Notes under the pieces: model-generated
Database searches by the model: none
Seen by the model: the letters and a program-made list of their open reading frames with translations, nothing else
Told to the model about the DNA's origin: nothing
From: Variovorax sp. OK212
GTDB taxonomy: Bacteria; Pseudomonadota; Gammaproteobacteria; Burkholderiales; Burkholderiaceae_C
Length of the DNA stretch: 64,000 nt
Direction of reading: 5' to 3'
Assembly: GCF_900112425.1 (NCBI RefSeq)
Contig: NZ_FOLP01000030.1
Coordinates: 1-64,000 of the forward strand
Position numbers and translations under genes: made by a program
Part shown: positions 9,278 through 17,611 of the stretch, piece by piece
Layout: each line of letters opens with the position of its first letter
How positions within the stretch are numbered: position 1 is the first letter of the stretch

Positions 9278-10073
9278 GGGAGAGCTCTCTGGAAAGATCT
9301 TGCGATTTGCGGGCCGCGATCAGGCGGCTCGGGTAGCGAAGGCGCGGCGTCAGGACCGCCTCCAGACCGCCAGGGATGGAGGGCAAGCGCAGCTCGCCTT
9401 CGTGCGGCGGGCCCTTGCGCTTGAGCAGGTGGACGTGCAGCTCCCAGTCGACGCCCAGGCGGGCCTGAAGGCGCAGCGGCGCGGCCGAGGCTTCATGTGC
9501 GGCAGCCGCCGGCCGGCACAGGATGACGGGGCCGTCGCAGCTCTGGGCGCAGACCTGCAAGCGACGGATCTGCTCCTGGCGGGCCTGTGGCAGCCAACTG
9601 ACGAGCATGCCCGCGGCGTTGGCCTTGATGAGCTGCTCGGTCGCCCACAGGCGCTCCACTGGCTTGTCCGCGTTGATCCACACCAGTTGGCGCTCATCGA
9701 GGCCGAGGTGACGCAGGCCAGGCAGATGCGGGGCCTTCGGCGGGCCGACAACAACAATCTGTTTGCCCTGGGCGACCAATTCGCGCATCGCGGGCGCAAG
9801 CAGCCGCCACTCGAGTACCGAAGGCTGGACCTGCAAAACCTCCGTCAGCGACTGGCACGGCCAGCCGTTTCCGGGCAGTTCGGCATCCAAGGCCTCGAAG
9901 CCGGTGCCGAGCGTGGTCGTGACGGGCGAGCCGAGCGCGTCGCCGCGCCAGATCGCCGATTCCACGGCGTGCGGGAGCGGGACAGGCCAGCGGTGCGGCC
10001 CGGTGGGCGGCGGGGGGGATTGGGGGGACGGTGGCGTGTTTTCGCCATCAGCCCATGACAGGGAGATGGCCAT
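9219..10073 (-). CDS. imuA: ImuA (SulA/RecA-like) mutasome protein
   Basis: 284 residues starting MAISLSWADGEN, preceded by GGAG six bases upstream. An earlier in-frame ATG at 10130 is rejected because the peptide would then be encoded across the LexA box. The N-terminus is Pro-rich, and a RecA-like core follows (LDAELPGNGWPCQSLTEVLQ, KQIVVVGPPKAPHLPGL, RLQARLGVDWELHV). ImuA is needed for DnaE2-dependent mutagenesis and binds RecA and ImuB. First gene of the operon, driven from the SOS box at 10088. Confidence 0.92.
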   Translation of the reverse strand: MAISLSWADGENTPPSPQSPPPPTGPHRWPVPLPHAVESAIWRGDALGSPVTTTLGTGFEALDAELPGNGWPCQSLTEVLQVQPSVLEWRLLAPAMRELVAQGKQIVVVGPPKAPHLPGLRHLGLDERQLVWINADKPVERLWATEQLIKANAAGMLVSWLPQARQEQIRRLQVCAQSCDGPVILCRPAAAAHEASAAPLRLQARLGVDWELHVHLLKRKGPPHEGELRLPSIPGGLEAVLTPRLRYPSRLIAARKSQDLSRELSHAVGSPSSRQPSGRPAAAH

Positions 10074-10087
10074 TTCGGCTCCAATTA

Positions 10088-10103
10088 CTGTATGGATGTA
10101 CAG
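10088..10103 (-). promoter_or_regulatory. LexA (SOS) box upstream of imuA
   Basis: CTGTATGGATGTACAG is a perfect CTG-N10-CAG with ATGGATGT between CTGT and ACAG, inside a wider TACTGTA...TACAGTA palindrome. It ends 15 bases before the imuA start codon, so LexA would block the promoter or the transcription start directly. Confidence 0.92.
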
Positions 10104-10223
10104 TATCTCTGTGCCTTCGGGCTTGAGCAAGAAGGTTTACAAATTTTCGTCCGCTGCCGGGCTCTGGGCGGCTCACGCTCTAACAAGAGCCCATCAGTCA
10201 GCGGCCCCGCACACGACACCGCC

Positions 10224-10418
10224 ATGGATCACGACATACCCACCGACATCTGGATTTTTTACTGCGCACGGCGGTTGAAGATGCACTGGCGCACGGTCGA
10301 TCCTGTGCAACTCGAGGAGTTGGCCGCGGACCTTGCCCGGGAGCCGCAACTTCGTCAGCTGTCACCGCAGGCTGCGGCGGCACAGTGGCTGGAGCCCATT
10401 CTGATATCGCGCGAGTAG
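10224..10418 (+). CDS. Small hypothetical protein
   Basis: 64 residues from ATG at 10224 (MDHDIPTDIWIFYCARRL ... EELAADLAREPQL ... EPILISRE). Amphipathic helices fill the second half. No family is recognised. It is divergent from imuA, 120 bases past the SOS box, which sits between the two genes and might touch both. No strong ribosome site is visible, so its reality is moderately uncertain. Confidence 0.5.
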   Translation: MDHDIPTDIWIFYCARRLKMHWRTVDPVQLEELAADLAREPQLRQLSPQAAAAQWLEPILISRE

Positions 10419-10593
10419 CCCCAATTCGGGAGACACGCCGCCGTCGCCCTACGCAAACCTGGGAGCTTCAACCATCTTCAAACTGATTTATAAGTCGCTT
10501 TCGATACACGCGTTTTTTGCGAAGCCTGAAGACTCGAGGTTCTAGAGAACTGTTTGCCCGCCACCGTGGGCATCTCATCACGGGAGTTGTCGC

Positions 10594-11517
10594 ATGTGCT
10601 ATTCCGCCCAGATCCGAGCCGACTACAAACGGTTCTTCCGCTTGTTCGGCGGTGTGCTCACCTTGCGCGCCTTTGCCGAGCTCTACTACGAGCGTCAGGG
10701 CAACCCGAAGATCAAGATCCCCAAGGCGATGGACGCGGCCTTCGAGACTCCAGAGAACGAAGAGGAGCGCGAGATCAAGGGGCTGATCGACGCCTTCAAT
10801 ACTGAGCAGGCCCTGAAGCTCGAGCAAGACATCTTTGCGCAGCGCAGGCGCCTGGCCGATGCCGAACGTAAGCTTCAGGTCAAGACCACGAAGAAGGCCA
10901 CCGACGACGTCCGAATCGCCACGGCCAAAGTCGAATGGGGGTTGGGAAAGCTGGCAGACCTCAGACGCACGCAGCCCGAGCCGCGCGACGCGAGGATCTT
11001 TCCGGGCGTGTATGCGCCCGTGATGATCTGGGAGAACGGGCATCGTGTGGTCAAGCCGATGCGCTACCACTGCCGACCGGCCGGCAAGCCTGAGAAATTC
11101 GATGTCCTCTACCCGGGCACCTACAACGCTCGGCGCGACAACCTGGAAGGCTTCTGGCGGGGCCAGTTCGGCGTGACGCATGGGATCCTCGTGATCAATG
11201 CTTTCTACGAGCATGTCGACCGCGATGGCAAGGACACCATCCTCGAGTTCATGCCAAGGCCCGCGCAGGACATGTGGCTCGCGTGCCTGTGGTCCAGATG
11301 GACCGCGCCTGGCCAGCCCGACCTGCTCTCGTTCGCCCTCATCATGGACGAGCCGCCGGACGAAATTCGCGCAGCCGGGCATGACCGCTGCCCCATTCCG
11401 CTCAAGCCCGAAAACATCGACGCGTGGTTGAGGCCGGACATGGGAAATCCGGACGTGCAGTACGCTCTCCTCGATGACCGCGCGCGACCGTACTACGAGC
11501 ACCGGCTCGCAGCTTGA
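10594..11517 (+). CDS. SRAP (HMCES/YedK-type) abasic-site protein with a helical insertion
   Basis: 307 residues. The invariant Cys2 (MCYSAQ) is the residue that cross-links abasic sites in single-stranded DNA after removal of Met1. The other active-site elements are visible: YNARRDNL (Asn), INAFYEHV (Glu), and GHDRCPIPL near the C-terminus (the family His). Usual bacterial members are about 220-230 residues. Here about 85 extra residues (roughly 45-130), rich in Lys/Glu and predicted helical (EEEREIKGLIDAFNTEQALK ... RRRLADAERKLQVK), split the fold. It shields abasic sites in single-stranded DNA, fitting its place beside the translesion operon. The start follows GGGAG at 10582. Confidence 0.92.
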   Translation: MCYSAQIRADYKRFFRLFGGVLTLRAFAELYYERQGNPKIKIPKAMDAAFETPENEEEREIKGLIDAFNTEQALKLEQDIFAQRRRLADAERKLQVKTTKKATDDVRIATAKVEWGLGKLADLRRTQPEPRDARIFPGVYAPVMIWENGHRVVKPMRYHCRPAGKPEKFDVLYPGTYNARRDNLEGFWRGQFGVTHGILVINAFYEHVDRDGKDTILEFMPRPAQDMWLACLWSRWTAPGQPDLLSFALIMDEPPDEIRAAGHDRCPIPLKPENIDAWLRPDMGNPDVQYALLDDRARPYYEHRLAA

Positions 11518-11532
11518 CCGCACCTCTTTGCG

Positions 11533-11962
11533 ATGGGCAGTTTCGGTGGCCCTTTCTCACCCCTGCCAGCAGCACCCGCCGCACCAGCGACCACAGCAGA
11601 GCCCGCGCCCGCCGCGCCCACCTACAACTTGGGCGGCAGCGTCACCGGTCTGATCGGCGCCGGACTGGTGCTGCAAAAACAACGCCGGTGACGACTTGGC
11701 CATCGCGGCCAACGGCAGCTTCAGCTCCGCGCCCCCCAGCGTCGCGAACTACGCGGTCACGGTCAAGAACCAGGCCGAGATCCCAACCTGGGCCTGCACC
11801 GCCAGCAACGGCGCTGGCACGGTTGCCAACGGGGCCGTCGCCAACGAGGCCGTGGCCAACGTGCGGCGACCTGTGCCGCCCGCAGCCCACTTTGCCTATT
11901 CGCAAGATTACGTCGGAAACCCCCTGCTGGCCTACACCATCGATCCAGCACCGGCGCCTTGA
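11533..11962 (+). pseudogene. Frameshifted remnant of a repeat/beta-propeller surface protein
   Basis: The frame from ATG 11533 ends in YNLGGSVTGLIGAGLVLQK and then stops. The next frame continues NAGDDLAIAANGSFSSA ... YAVTV ... TASNGAGTVANGAV, and later HFAYSQDYVGNPLLAYTIDPAPAP. Together they match the GLVLQNNGGDDLA module and the AYVAN...YTIDP strand of bacterial lactonase-type propeller proteins. One extra A in the run at about 11677-11681 breaks the frame. Only one module survives, with no signal peptide visible, so this is a fossil rather than a gene. Confidence 0.65.
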
Positions 11963-12625
11963 GCCCGAGGGCCACGCCGCCTGGCGTCGCGGGACAACCC
12001 AACAGTCCGTGGTCTTGTCCAAGTAGTCGTCAGCCGTGAGAAGTCGAACGCCTGCGCTTTCGGAAAAACTGTGCTCAGTCGCTGAACGGTTGCTGTTGGC
12101 CGGTCCGGCCAGACGCCATAGTCGCACGTGCGTGGCGAAGTCGAACAGTCGATGCAACACACTAAGAGACTGCGTAGGCAAAAGTGTTGCGACTAAATAC
12201 GTTCGCCGGTGTGTCGCCTCATCCGTGAGGACGACGAGGGACTGCCCTTGCTCACTGTATAGCTGCGCCGGGTGGACGCCTGACAGCGTCGTTGCCGGCG
12301 GGTTTCGGGATGCCAAGCAAGGGGCGCAGGAGGAACACTGCGCGCGGCAGCGCGAGTCGTGCTGTGGATGACTCTTGGCCGCTTCGATCTTGGGCCAATC
12401 GAAATGATTAACTGTCCGACGTCCACGCTTACCCAAACGACATGGATTGCGCGCCGCCCAAGTCCACAGAAGTGGCATTCATGACCTCGGCTACGAGCTA
12501 CAAAGCGAGGAATTCGACGAGTCGGCCTCCTCGATTGAGGGCAAACAGGCATGCACGAACGCGCCTAGAACCGATCCTGTTGATGGCACGCTGAAGTTGG
12601 ATTTCCTACGCTGGTTCGCAGTTCT
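11963..12625. other. No gene recognised
   Basis: About 660 bases with overlapping open frames on both strands and no domain or ribosome site that can be defended. Likely decayed DNA between the surface-protein remnant and the transpeptidase gene. Confidence 0.35.
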
Positions 12626-13246
12626 TTACTCCTGTCGAGCGAACGACAGATATTTTGCAACGGGCGAGTTTTCCGGCAGCACATAGACAACGCCTGGTAC
12701 GTTGCCGAACACCGGCTTCACGTACGCATCGTAGAAGTCGGCGGGCACGTTGATGCAACCGTAGGAGATACGGTTGTCCAATGCCGACGGACTGGCCAAT
12801 CGCTCGAGCCGCCGCTCGGACTTCTTTGTGGCCCGGACCCTGTGCATCGAAACAGCGGCGTCGTAATCGATCCAGACGATGTCTTCCCCTCCGGTATTGA
12901 TACCGGGCTCTGTCACGAATCGACCCGCCGGTGTGGTCCGTTCCGTGGGCCGAATTTGAGCCATCGGACGCGTGCCGATCCCTTTCACCGAATCATCTCC
13001 GTGCGCCAACCCGAGGAGCACGGGCGAAGACGCCTGCAACTGTCCCATCGCATCGAACAGGTACAGACGGGCCCTGGTCTTGTCGACGATGGCGAAGCCT
13101 GCGCCCTTGTTGTCCCGCGACTCGACTGCGTCGCGCGCAACCCGCCGCGCGAGGTGATCCGAGTCAGAGGCGGAAGGACGCTGCGCCCAACTGCACACGG
13201 GCGCAAGCATCAATACCGCGACCAAATATCCGGCGTACCGAACCAC
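12626..13246 (-). CDS. L,D-transpeptidase (YkuD)-like exported protein
   Basis: 206 residues. A signal peptide spans about 1-21 (MVRYAGYLVAVLMLAPVCSWA). The YkuD core has the catalytic-type motif HRVRATKK... followed by NRISYGCINVP (usual form S-H-G-C-x-N/R, here Ser-Tyr-Gly-Cys). Such enzymes cross-link peptidoglycan or attach lipoprotein in the periplasm. This subfamily is widespread in Burkholderiales and less well understood. It starts with GTG three bases after the stop of the upstream small exported protein, so the pair is one operon. Confidence 0.85.
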   Translation of the reverse strand: MVRYAGYLVAVLMLAPVCSWAQRPSASDSDHLARRVARDAVESRDNKGAGFAIVDKTRARLYLFDAMGQLQASSPVLLGLAHGDDSVKGIGTRPMAQIRPTERTTPAGRFVTEPGINTGGEDIVWIDYDAAVSMHRVRATKKSERRLERLASPSALDNRISYGCINVPADFYDAYVKPVFGNVPGVVYVLPENSPVAKYLSFARQE

Positions 13247-13248
13247 GA

Positions 13249-13539
13249 TCAGTTGCGATCCGTTCGCGCCGGCCGCATGGGACGGGTTGTGTTCGATGCC
13301 GCCATCGACGTGTCGTTGCTGCTACCGGTGTTCATGCTTGGCGCGGCAGGCGCAGTACCGCCGGCCGTGTTGTTCTGCGGCGTGGTTCCAGTGGTGCCCA
13401 TCGGGCCGCCAGCGGGGCTTTGTTGCCCGGCAGCGGTTGCGGGATTGGCCGGGGCAGTGGTCGGCGGATTGCCTTGGGCGAAGGCCGCGCTGGCGATTGC
13501 AAGTGTGCCGGCGGCAAGAAGCAGTGAATGGTGTTTCAT
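13249..13539 (-). CDS. Small exported Thr/Ala/Pro/Asn-rich protein
   Basis: 96 residues. Clear signal peptide MKHHSLLLAAGTLAIASAAFA, then a low-complexity mature part of Ala, Pro, Thr, Gly and Asn with no Cys and a basic tail (RPMRPARTDRN). GGAG precedes the ATG. It is the first gene of a two-gene unit with the YkuD-like protein. A periplasmic filler or envelope-associated protein is likely, but the function is unknown. Confidence 0.72.
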   Translation of the reverse strand: MKHHSLLLAAGTLAIASAAFAQGNPPTTAPANPATAAGQQSPAGGPMGTTGTTPQNNTAGGTAPAAPSMNTGSSNDTSMAASNTTRPMRPARTDRN

Positions 13540-13991
13540 GAGCGAGTCTCCAGTTGGTTGGGAACATGCGCCGATCCGGGGACCGACGAGTGCAGACTAG
13601 GCAGCGCCATGTCACCGCAAGTCAGTGCTCAACCGACCCCCATGTAGGAGGCCGCGATGCGGGCGGGACACCTCTTGAAAACGTACCCGATGGGGCGGCA
13701 AACAGAGCTTGGCTCGGTGGGCAAAATCGCACCCCGGTGGATCGCGAACTGAACGCGTAGCTTTAACAGTTCGTATCCGGTGCACTTCGCGTGCGTCGCC
13801 GCCACCCGCGTCTTGGAGCAAAAAGCGGCGCTTGCCTACACGAGGTCGCATTCGGCGAGTGATGCTCGAATCACCGGAGAAGCCGTGGTCACGAAGAAGC
13901 GTTGACCACGCCGCGCCGACACAGGCGGATCCATCTGGCAAGCGATACATCCGAACGACACCTCCAGCCGACACCTCCAGTCGTGACCACC
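13540..13991. other. Divergent promoter region, no gene recognised
   Basis: About 450 bases between the leftward small exported gene and the rightward SDR gene. Frames open on both strands carry no recognisable domain. Confidence 0.35.
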
Positions 13992-15056
13992 ATGCAGCCT
14001 CAAGACGCAACGCCATCGCCGCTCGACACCGGGGAACCGGCCGAGGCCGATGCCACCTTTACCGCCAACGCACGCGAGGGTGTCTCCCGCAATGTGGTTC
14101 TGACCGGCGCCTCCAGCGGCATTGGCCGTGCCACGGCGTTGGCATTCGCCGCGCAGGGCGCTTCGCTCGTCCTTGCATCGCGTCATCGCGAAAACCTGCA
14201 GGCGGTGGCGCAGGCCTGCGAAGAAGCTGGAGGGCGGGCCATGGTCGTTCCCACCGACGTGACCGACGCCGGTGCCGTCCAAGCCCTTGCCGATGCCGCC
14301 GTCTCACATCTCGGGCATGTGGACCTGTGGATCAACAACGTCGGTGTCGGTGCAGTCGGCCTGTTCGACGAAACGCCGATGGAAGCCCATCGCCGCGTGA
14401 TCGAGGCGAACCTGCTCGGCCACATGAACGGCGCCTACGCGATCCTGCCGCACTTCAAGTCGCGCGGGCATGGCACGCTGGTCAACATGATTTCGCTGGG
14501 CGGCTGGGTGCCAGCGCCTTACGCCACCGCCTATACGGCCAGCAAATTCGGCCTGCGCGGCTTCTCGGAATCGCTGCGCGCCGAACTCGCTGACCAGCCC
14601 GAAATTCACGTGTGCGAGGTATACCCGACCTTCGTCGACACCCCCGGCATGTCGCACGGCGCAAACTACAGCGGCGGGCAACTGCGACCGCCTCCGCCCG
14701 TGGTCGATCCGCGCACCGTGGCCAGTGCGCTCGTGTCGCTCGCCACCCGTCCACGCGCCAGCACCTACATCGGCGCGCCCGCGCGGCCGGGCATCCTGGC
14801 CCACGCACTGGCACCAAACCTCGTGGTGCGCACCATGAAATGGCTCACTGACAAGTCGCTGCAGCGCGCCCGGCCGGCGGCACGCTCTGACGGCAACCTG
14901 TTCGAGCCCTCTCGCGGCACCGCCATCGACGGCGGGTTCCGATCCACCTCGGCGATCAATCCCGCCGCTGTGGCAATCGGTGCGGCAGCGGCCGGCCTCG
15001 GCGCACTCGCGCTGGCCGGTGCCTGGGCAAGGCGGCGCCAGCGTCGTGGCGCGTGA
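13992..15056 (+). CDS. Short-chain dehydrogenase with C-terminal membrane anchor
   Basis: 354 residues. The Rossmann fold is at about 35-230: TGASSGIGRA cofactor loop, NNVGVG (NNAG motif), and YTASKFG (YxxxK catalytic pair). A C-terminal extension ends in a hydrophobic helix (AAVAIGAAAAGLGALALAGA) and a basic tail ARRRQRRGA, suggesting it is tail-anchored facing the cytoplasm. Substrate unknown. An upstream ATG at 13902 is in frame, but its added residues look non-protein-like. Likely co-transcribed with the second SDR 49 bases downstream. Confidence 0.87.
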   Translation: MQPQDATPSPLDTGEPAEADATFTANAREGVSRNVVLTGASSGIGRATALAFAAQGASLVLASRHRENLQAVAQACEEAGGRAMVVPTDVTDAGAVQALADAAVSHLGHVDLWINNVGVGAVGLFDETPMEAHRRVIEANLLGHMNGAYAILPHFKSRGHGTLVNMISLGGWVPAPYATAYTASKFGLRGFSESLRAELADQPEIHVCEVYPTFVDTPGMSHGANYSGGQLRPPPPVVDPRTVASALVSLATRPRASTYIGAPARPGILAHALAPNLVVRTMKWLTDKSLQRARPAARSDGNLFEPSRGTAIDGGFRSTSAINPAAVAIGAAAAGLGALALAGAWARRRQRRGA

Positions 15057-15067
15057 AACCCTGCCGT

Positions 15068-15091
15068 TCACCTCACCTCACCTCACCTCAC
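15068..15091 (+). repeat. TCACC pentanucleotide repeat, about 4.8 copies
   Basis: Tandem TCACC units fill the leader between the two SDR genes and end directly before the AAAGGAG ribosome site of the second. Slippage here would change only leader spacing, not a reading frame. Confidence 0.85.
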
Positions 15092-15105
15092 AAAGGAGCT
15101 TCGAT

Positions 15106-15903
15106 ATGTCTTCGCGCGAATCGAACAAAGGTTCTTTTGCCATCGTGACCGGAGCTTCTTCGGGCATCGGTCTCGAGTTGGCGCGCTGCTGCGCGGCGTC
15201 GGGCTTCGATCTTCTGATTGCGGCGGACGAGCCGGAGATCGAGGCCGCAGCCCAGGTGTTGCGCCGTGAGAACGTGCGAGTCAAAGCGCTCCAGGTCGAC
15301 CTGTCGACAATGGAAGGTGTGGACCGCCTGCACGCTGCCGCGGACGGGCGGCCTGTCGACGCACTACTGGCCAATGCCGGACGCGGACTGGGCCACGCCT
15401 TTCTCGACGAAGACTTCTCGCAGGCCAGGCTGGTGCTCGATACCAACGTCACCGGCACCCTGTATCTGCTGCACAAGGTCGCCGGCCAGATGCGGGCGCG
15501 CGACCGCGGCCGTATCCTCATCACCGGTTCGATTGCCGGTTTCATCCCGGGCTCGTTCCAGGCGGTCTACAACGGCACGAAGGCGTTCATCGACTCGTTC
15601 TCCTTTGCCTTGCGCAACGAGCTGAAGGAAAGCAACGTCACCGTGACCTGCCTGATGCCCGGCCCTACCGACACCGAGTTCTTCGAGCGGGCCGACATGC
15701 TCGACACCAAGGTGGGCCAGGGCAAGAAGGCCGACCCCGCCAAGGTCGCGAAGATCGGCTTCGAGGCCATGCTCGACGGGCAAGGCGACGTGGTCGCCGG
15801 GTGGAAGAACAAGTTGCAGGCCGCACTGGCGAACATCACGCCGTCGTCGATCCTGGCAGAGCAGCACCGCAAGATGGCGGAACCGGGGACTGCGGATTCC
15901 TGA
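15106..15903 (+). CDS. Short-chain dehydrogenase/reductase
   Basis: 265 residues. TGASSGIGLEL cofactor loop at about 15-25, NAGRG, a Ser in ITGSIAG, and the catalytic YNGTKAF (YxxxK). The cofactor-loop spacing suggests a classical NAD(P)H enzyme. The substrate cannot be read from sequence. A strong AAAGGAG lies eight bases before the ATG. Follows the membrane-anchored SDR in the same direction. Confidence 0.9.
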   Translation: MSSRESNKGSFAIVTGASSGIGLELARCCAASGFDLLIAADEPEIEAAAQVLRRENVRVKALQVDLSTMEGVDRLHAAADGRPVDALLANAGRGLGHAFLDEDFSQARLVLDTNVTGTLYLLHKVAGQMRARDRGRILITGSIAGFIPGSFQAVYNGTKAFIDSFSFALRNELKESNVTVTCLMPGPTDTEFFERADMLDTKVGQGKKADPAKVAKIGFEAMLDGQGDVVAGWKNKLQAALANITPSSILAEQHRKMAEPGTADS

Positions 15904-15929
15904 GTGCAGCCAAGCCAGCCGGAAGTCGC

Positions 15930-16430
15930 ATGCACCGGGCCGAGGAATTCACCGAATGGTTGTTCGGGCAGGGACCGCAGCTCGAACCTTGGCAGATGGC
16001 TGCACGGGCCATCGCTGTGTTCTTCATTGCGCTGGCGCTGATACGCGCTTCAGGGCGTCGTTCGTTCGGACAGCACAGTCCTTTCGATGCATGCATCACG
16101 GTGCTCCTGGGCGCCGTGCTCAGTCGTGCGGTGGTCGGCGCCTCGCCATTCTGGAGCACGATGGCCGCTGGCGCGGCGCTGGTCCTGGTGCACCGCGCCC
16201 TGGCACTGGGAAGCAGCCGCTGGCCACGCCTGGAAGACTTCGTCAACGGCCGCGAGATCGTCCTCGTGCGGGACGGCCATGTCAACGAGGGCGCCATGCG
16301 GCGTGCCCTTGTCTCGCGAAGCAATCTTGAGGAGGCGATGCGCCAACAGCTTGGCAATGCCGACCTCGACAAGGTGGCTTGCGCCGTCCTCGAGCGCGAC
16401 GGCAAACTCACCGTGGTGAAGCGGGATTGA
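15930..16430 (+). CDS. YetF-domain (DUF421) inner-membrane protein
   Basis: 166 residues. Three hydrophobic segments fill the first half (MAARAIAVFFIALALI, ACITVLLGAVLSRAVV, WSTMAAGAALVLVHRAL). The C-terminal cytoplasmic YetF domain follows (RLEDFVNGREIVLVRDGHVNEGAMRRALVSRSNLEEAMRQ). Starts 27 bases after the SDR stop, so it may belong to that transcript. The biochemical role of this family is unknown. Confidence 0.87.
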   Translation: MHRAEEFTEWLFGQGPQLEPWQMAARAIAVFFIALALIRASGRRSFGQHSPFDACITVLLGAVLSRAVVGASPFWSTMAAGAALVLVHRALALGSSRWPRLEDFVNGREIVLVRDGHVNEGAMRRALVSRSNLEEAMRQQLGNADLDKVACAVLERDGKLTVVKRD

Positions 16431-16497
16431 GCAGTGCTTTGCCTGCCGTCTCCGGTCAAGATCGCGTTGTCCGCGCGGCCGCAAAGCGAAACAACGA

Positions 16498-16719
16498 TCA
16501 GATTCTCCTGGCGGACTCGGCGCGACCGGCGGCGAGAAATGCGGGAACATCCTGCAGGCTCCAGCTGCCATCGCCCCCGAATTGCAGCACATGGGTGTGA
16601 AACGGCACCACAGCCGCGCGATGCGCGATGCTGATGAGCGTCACGCCTTCGCGCATGTCCACTCGTGCTCCACGCAAGCCAACGTAGGACTTCGCCCGCC
16701 CCACCCGCGTCCTGGGCAT
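16498..16719 (-). pseudogene. C-terminal fragment of an SbmA/YddA-type ABC transporter
   Basis: The minus strand reads MREGVTLISIAHRAAVVPFHTHVLQFGGDGSWSL from 16656. This matches the end of fused permease-ATPase ABC exporters of the YddA/SbmA group, whose H-loop region reads ISVGHR...FH...L followed by a G-rich W-containing strand. The Walker A, Walker B and membrane domain are gone. The ~30 codons upstream of 16656 show no similarity I can recognise. The rest of 16431-16879 holds nothing else. Confidence 0.5.
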
Positions 16720-16879
16720 GACGGCGCGCCGGACCGGCGGGCCAGTAGACAGCCGCAGGCACTCTTGCGCGCCATCAGCGTCGGCTGGTGCCTACATGAC
16801 GACAGCGCCAACGCGCCATGTCGCCACCGCACGCTGTTCCTAGGATTTCCGCAGCGCTTCATGCGCCCGGAGACCCCAC

Positions 16880-17611
16880 ATGAAATTCGAACATTCCATC
16901 GCTGTTGTGCAAGACGGTGGCGGCGCCCGCCTGACCCGCCGCGCCGCCTTCCAGTCCGGTGCTGCGCTCCTCGGGGCAGGCAGCTGCATGGCAACGGCCA
17001 ATGCGCAAAGTGGGTCCGCACCCGCTGTCTCATCTTCCGTGCCTGCAGCCGAACCGCCGCCTCAGCGCATGCAGGTGCAGCTGCAGGTGAACGGGCGATC
17101 CCACCGGCTCGAGGTCGACACCCGCACCACCCTGCTCGATGCGCTGCGCGAGAACCTGCGCATGACCGGGTCCAAGAAGGGCTGCGACCATGGCCAGTGC
17201 GGCGCCTGCACGGTGCTCGTGGAAGGCCGGCGCACCAACGCCTGCCTCACGCTGGCGGTGATGCACGACGGCCAGTCGGTCACCACCATCGAGGGCCTGG
17301 CGCAGGGCGACACGCTGCACCCGTTGCAGCAGGCCTTCCTCGACCGTGACGGCTTCCAGTGCGGCTACTGCACTCCGGGCCAAATCTGCTCGGCCGCGGG
17401 CATGCTGGCCGAAGCCAGGGCAGGCATGCCCAGCCATGTCACGCGCGACCTGGGCGCCAACGTGACGCTCGGCGAGGCAGAGATCCGCGAGCGCATGAGC
17501 GGCAACATCTGCCGCTGCAGTGCGTATCCCAACATCGTGGCGGCCATCAAGGACGTGGCCGATGTATCGGGAATATCCGGGAAACCGGGAACATCGGGAG
17601 CGCGCTCATGA
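16880..17611 (+). CDS. paoA: Aldehyde oxidoreductase [2Fe-2S] subunit (PaoA/YagT-like)
   Basis: 243 residues. A twin-arginine leader (LTRRAAFQSGAALLGAG) marks Tat export to the periplasm. The plant-type ferredoxin cluster sits at about 108-130 (GCDHGQCGACTVL), and the second [2Fe-2S] cluster in the helical domain (QCGYCTPGQIC ... GNICRCSAYPN). In E. coli, PaoABC oxidises aromatic and other aldehydes. The stop overlaps the paoB start (ATGA), a tight coupling. Confidence 0.93.
   Translation: MKFEHSIAVVQDGGGARLTRRAAFQSGAALLGAGSCMATANAQSGSAPAVSSSVPAAEPPPQRMQVQLQVNGRSHRLEVDTRTTLLDALRENLRMTGSKKGCDHGQCGACTVLVEGRRTNACLTLAVMHDGQSVTTIEGLAQGDTLHPLQQAFLDRDGFQCGYCTPGQICSAAGMLAEARAGMPSHVTRDLGANVTLGEAEIRERMSGNICRCSAYPNIVAAIKDVADVSGISGKPGTSGARS

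Noticed and set aside
10073..10130. Longer imuA starting at 10130
   Set aside because: It would place the LexA box inside the coding sequence and lacks the GGAG site present before 10073.
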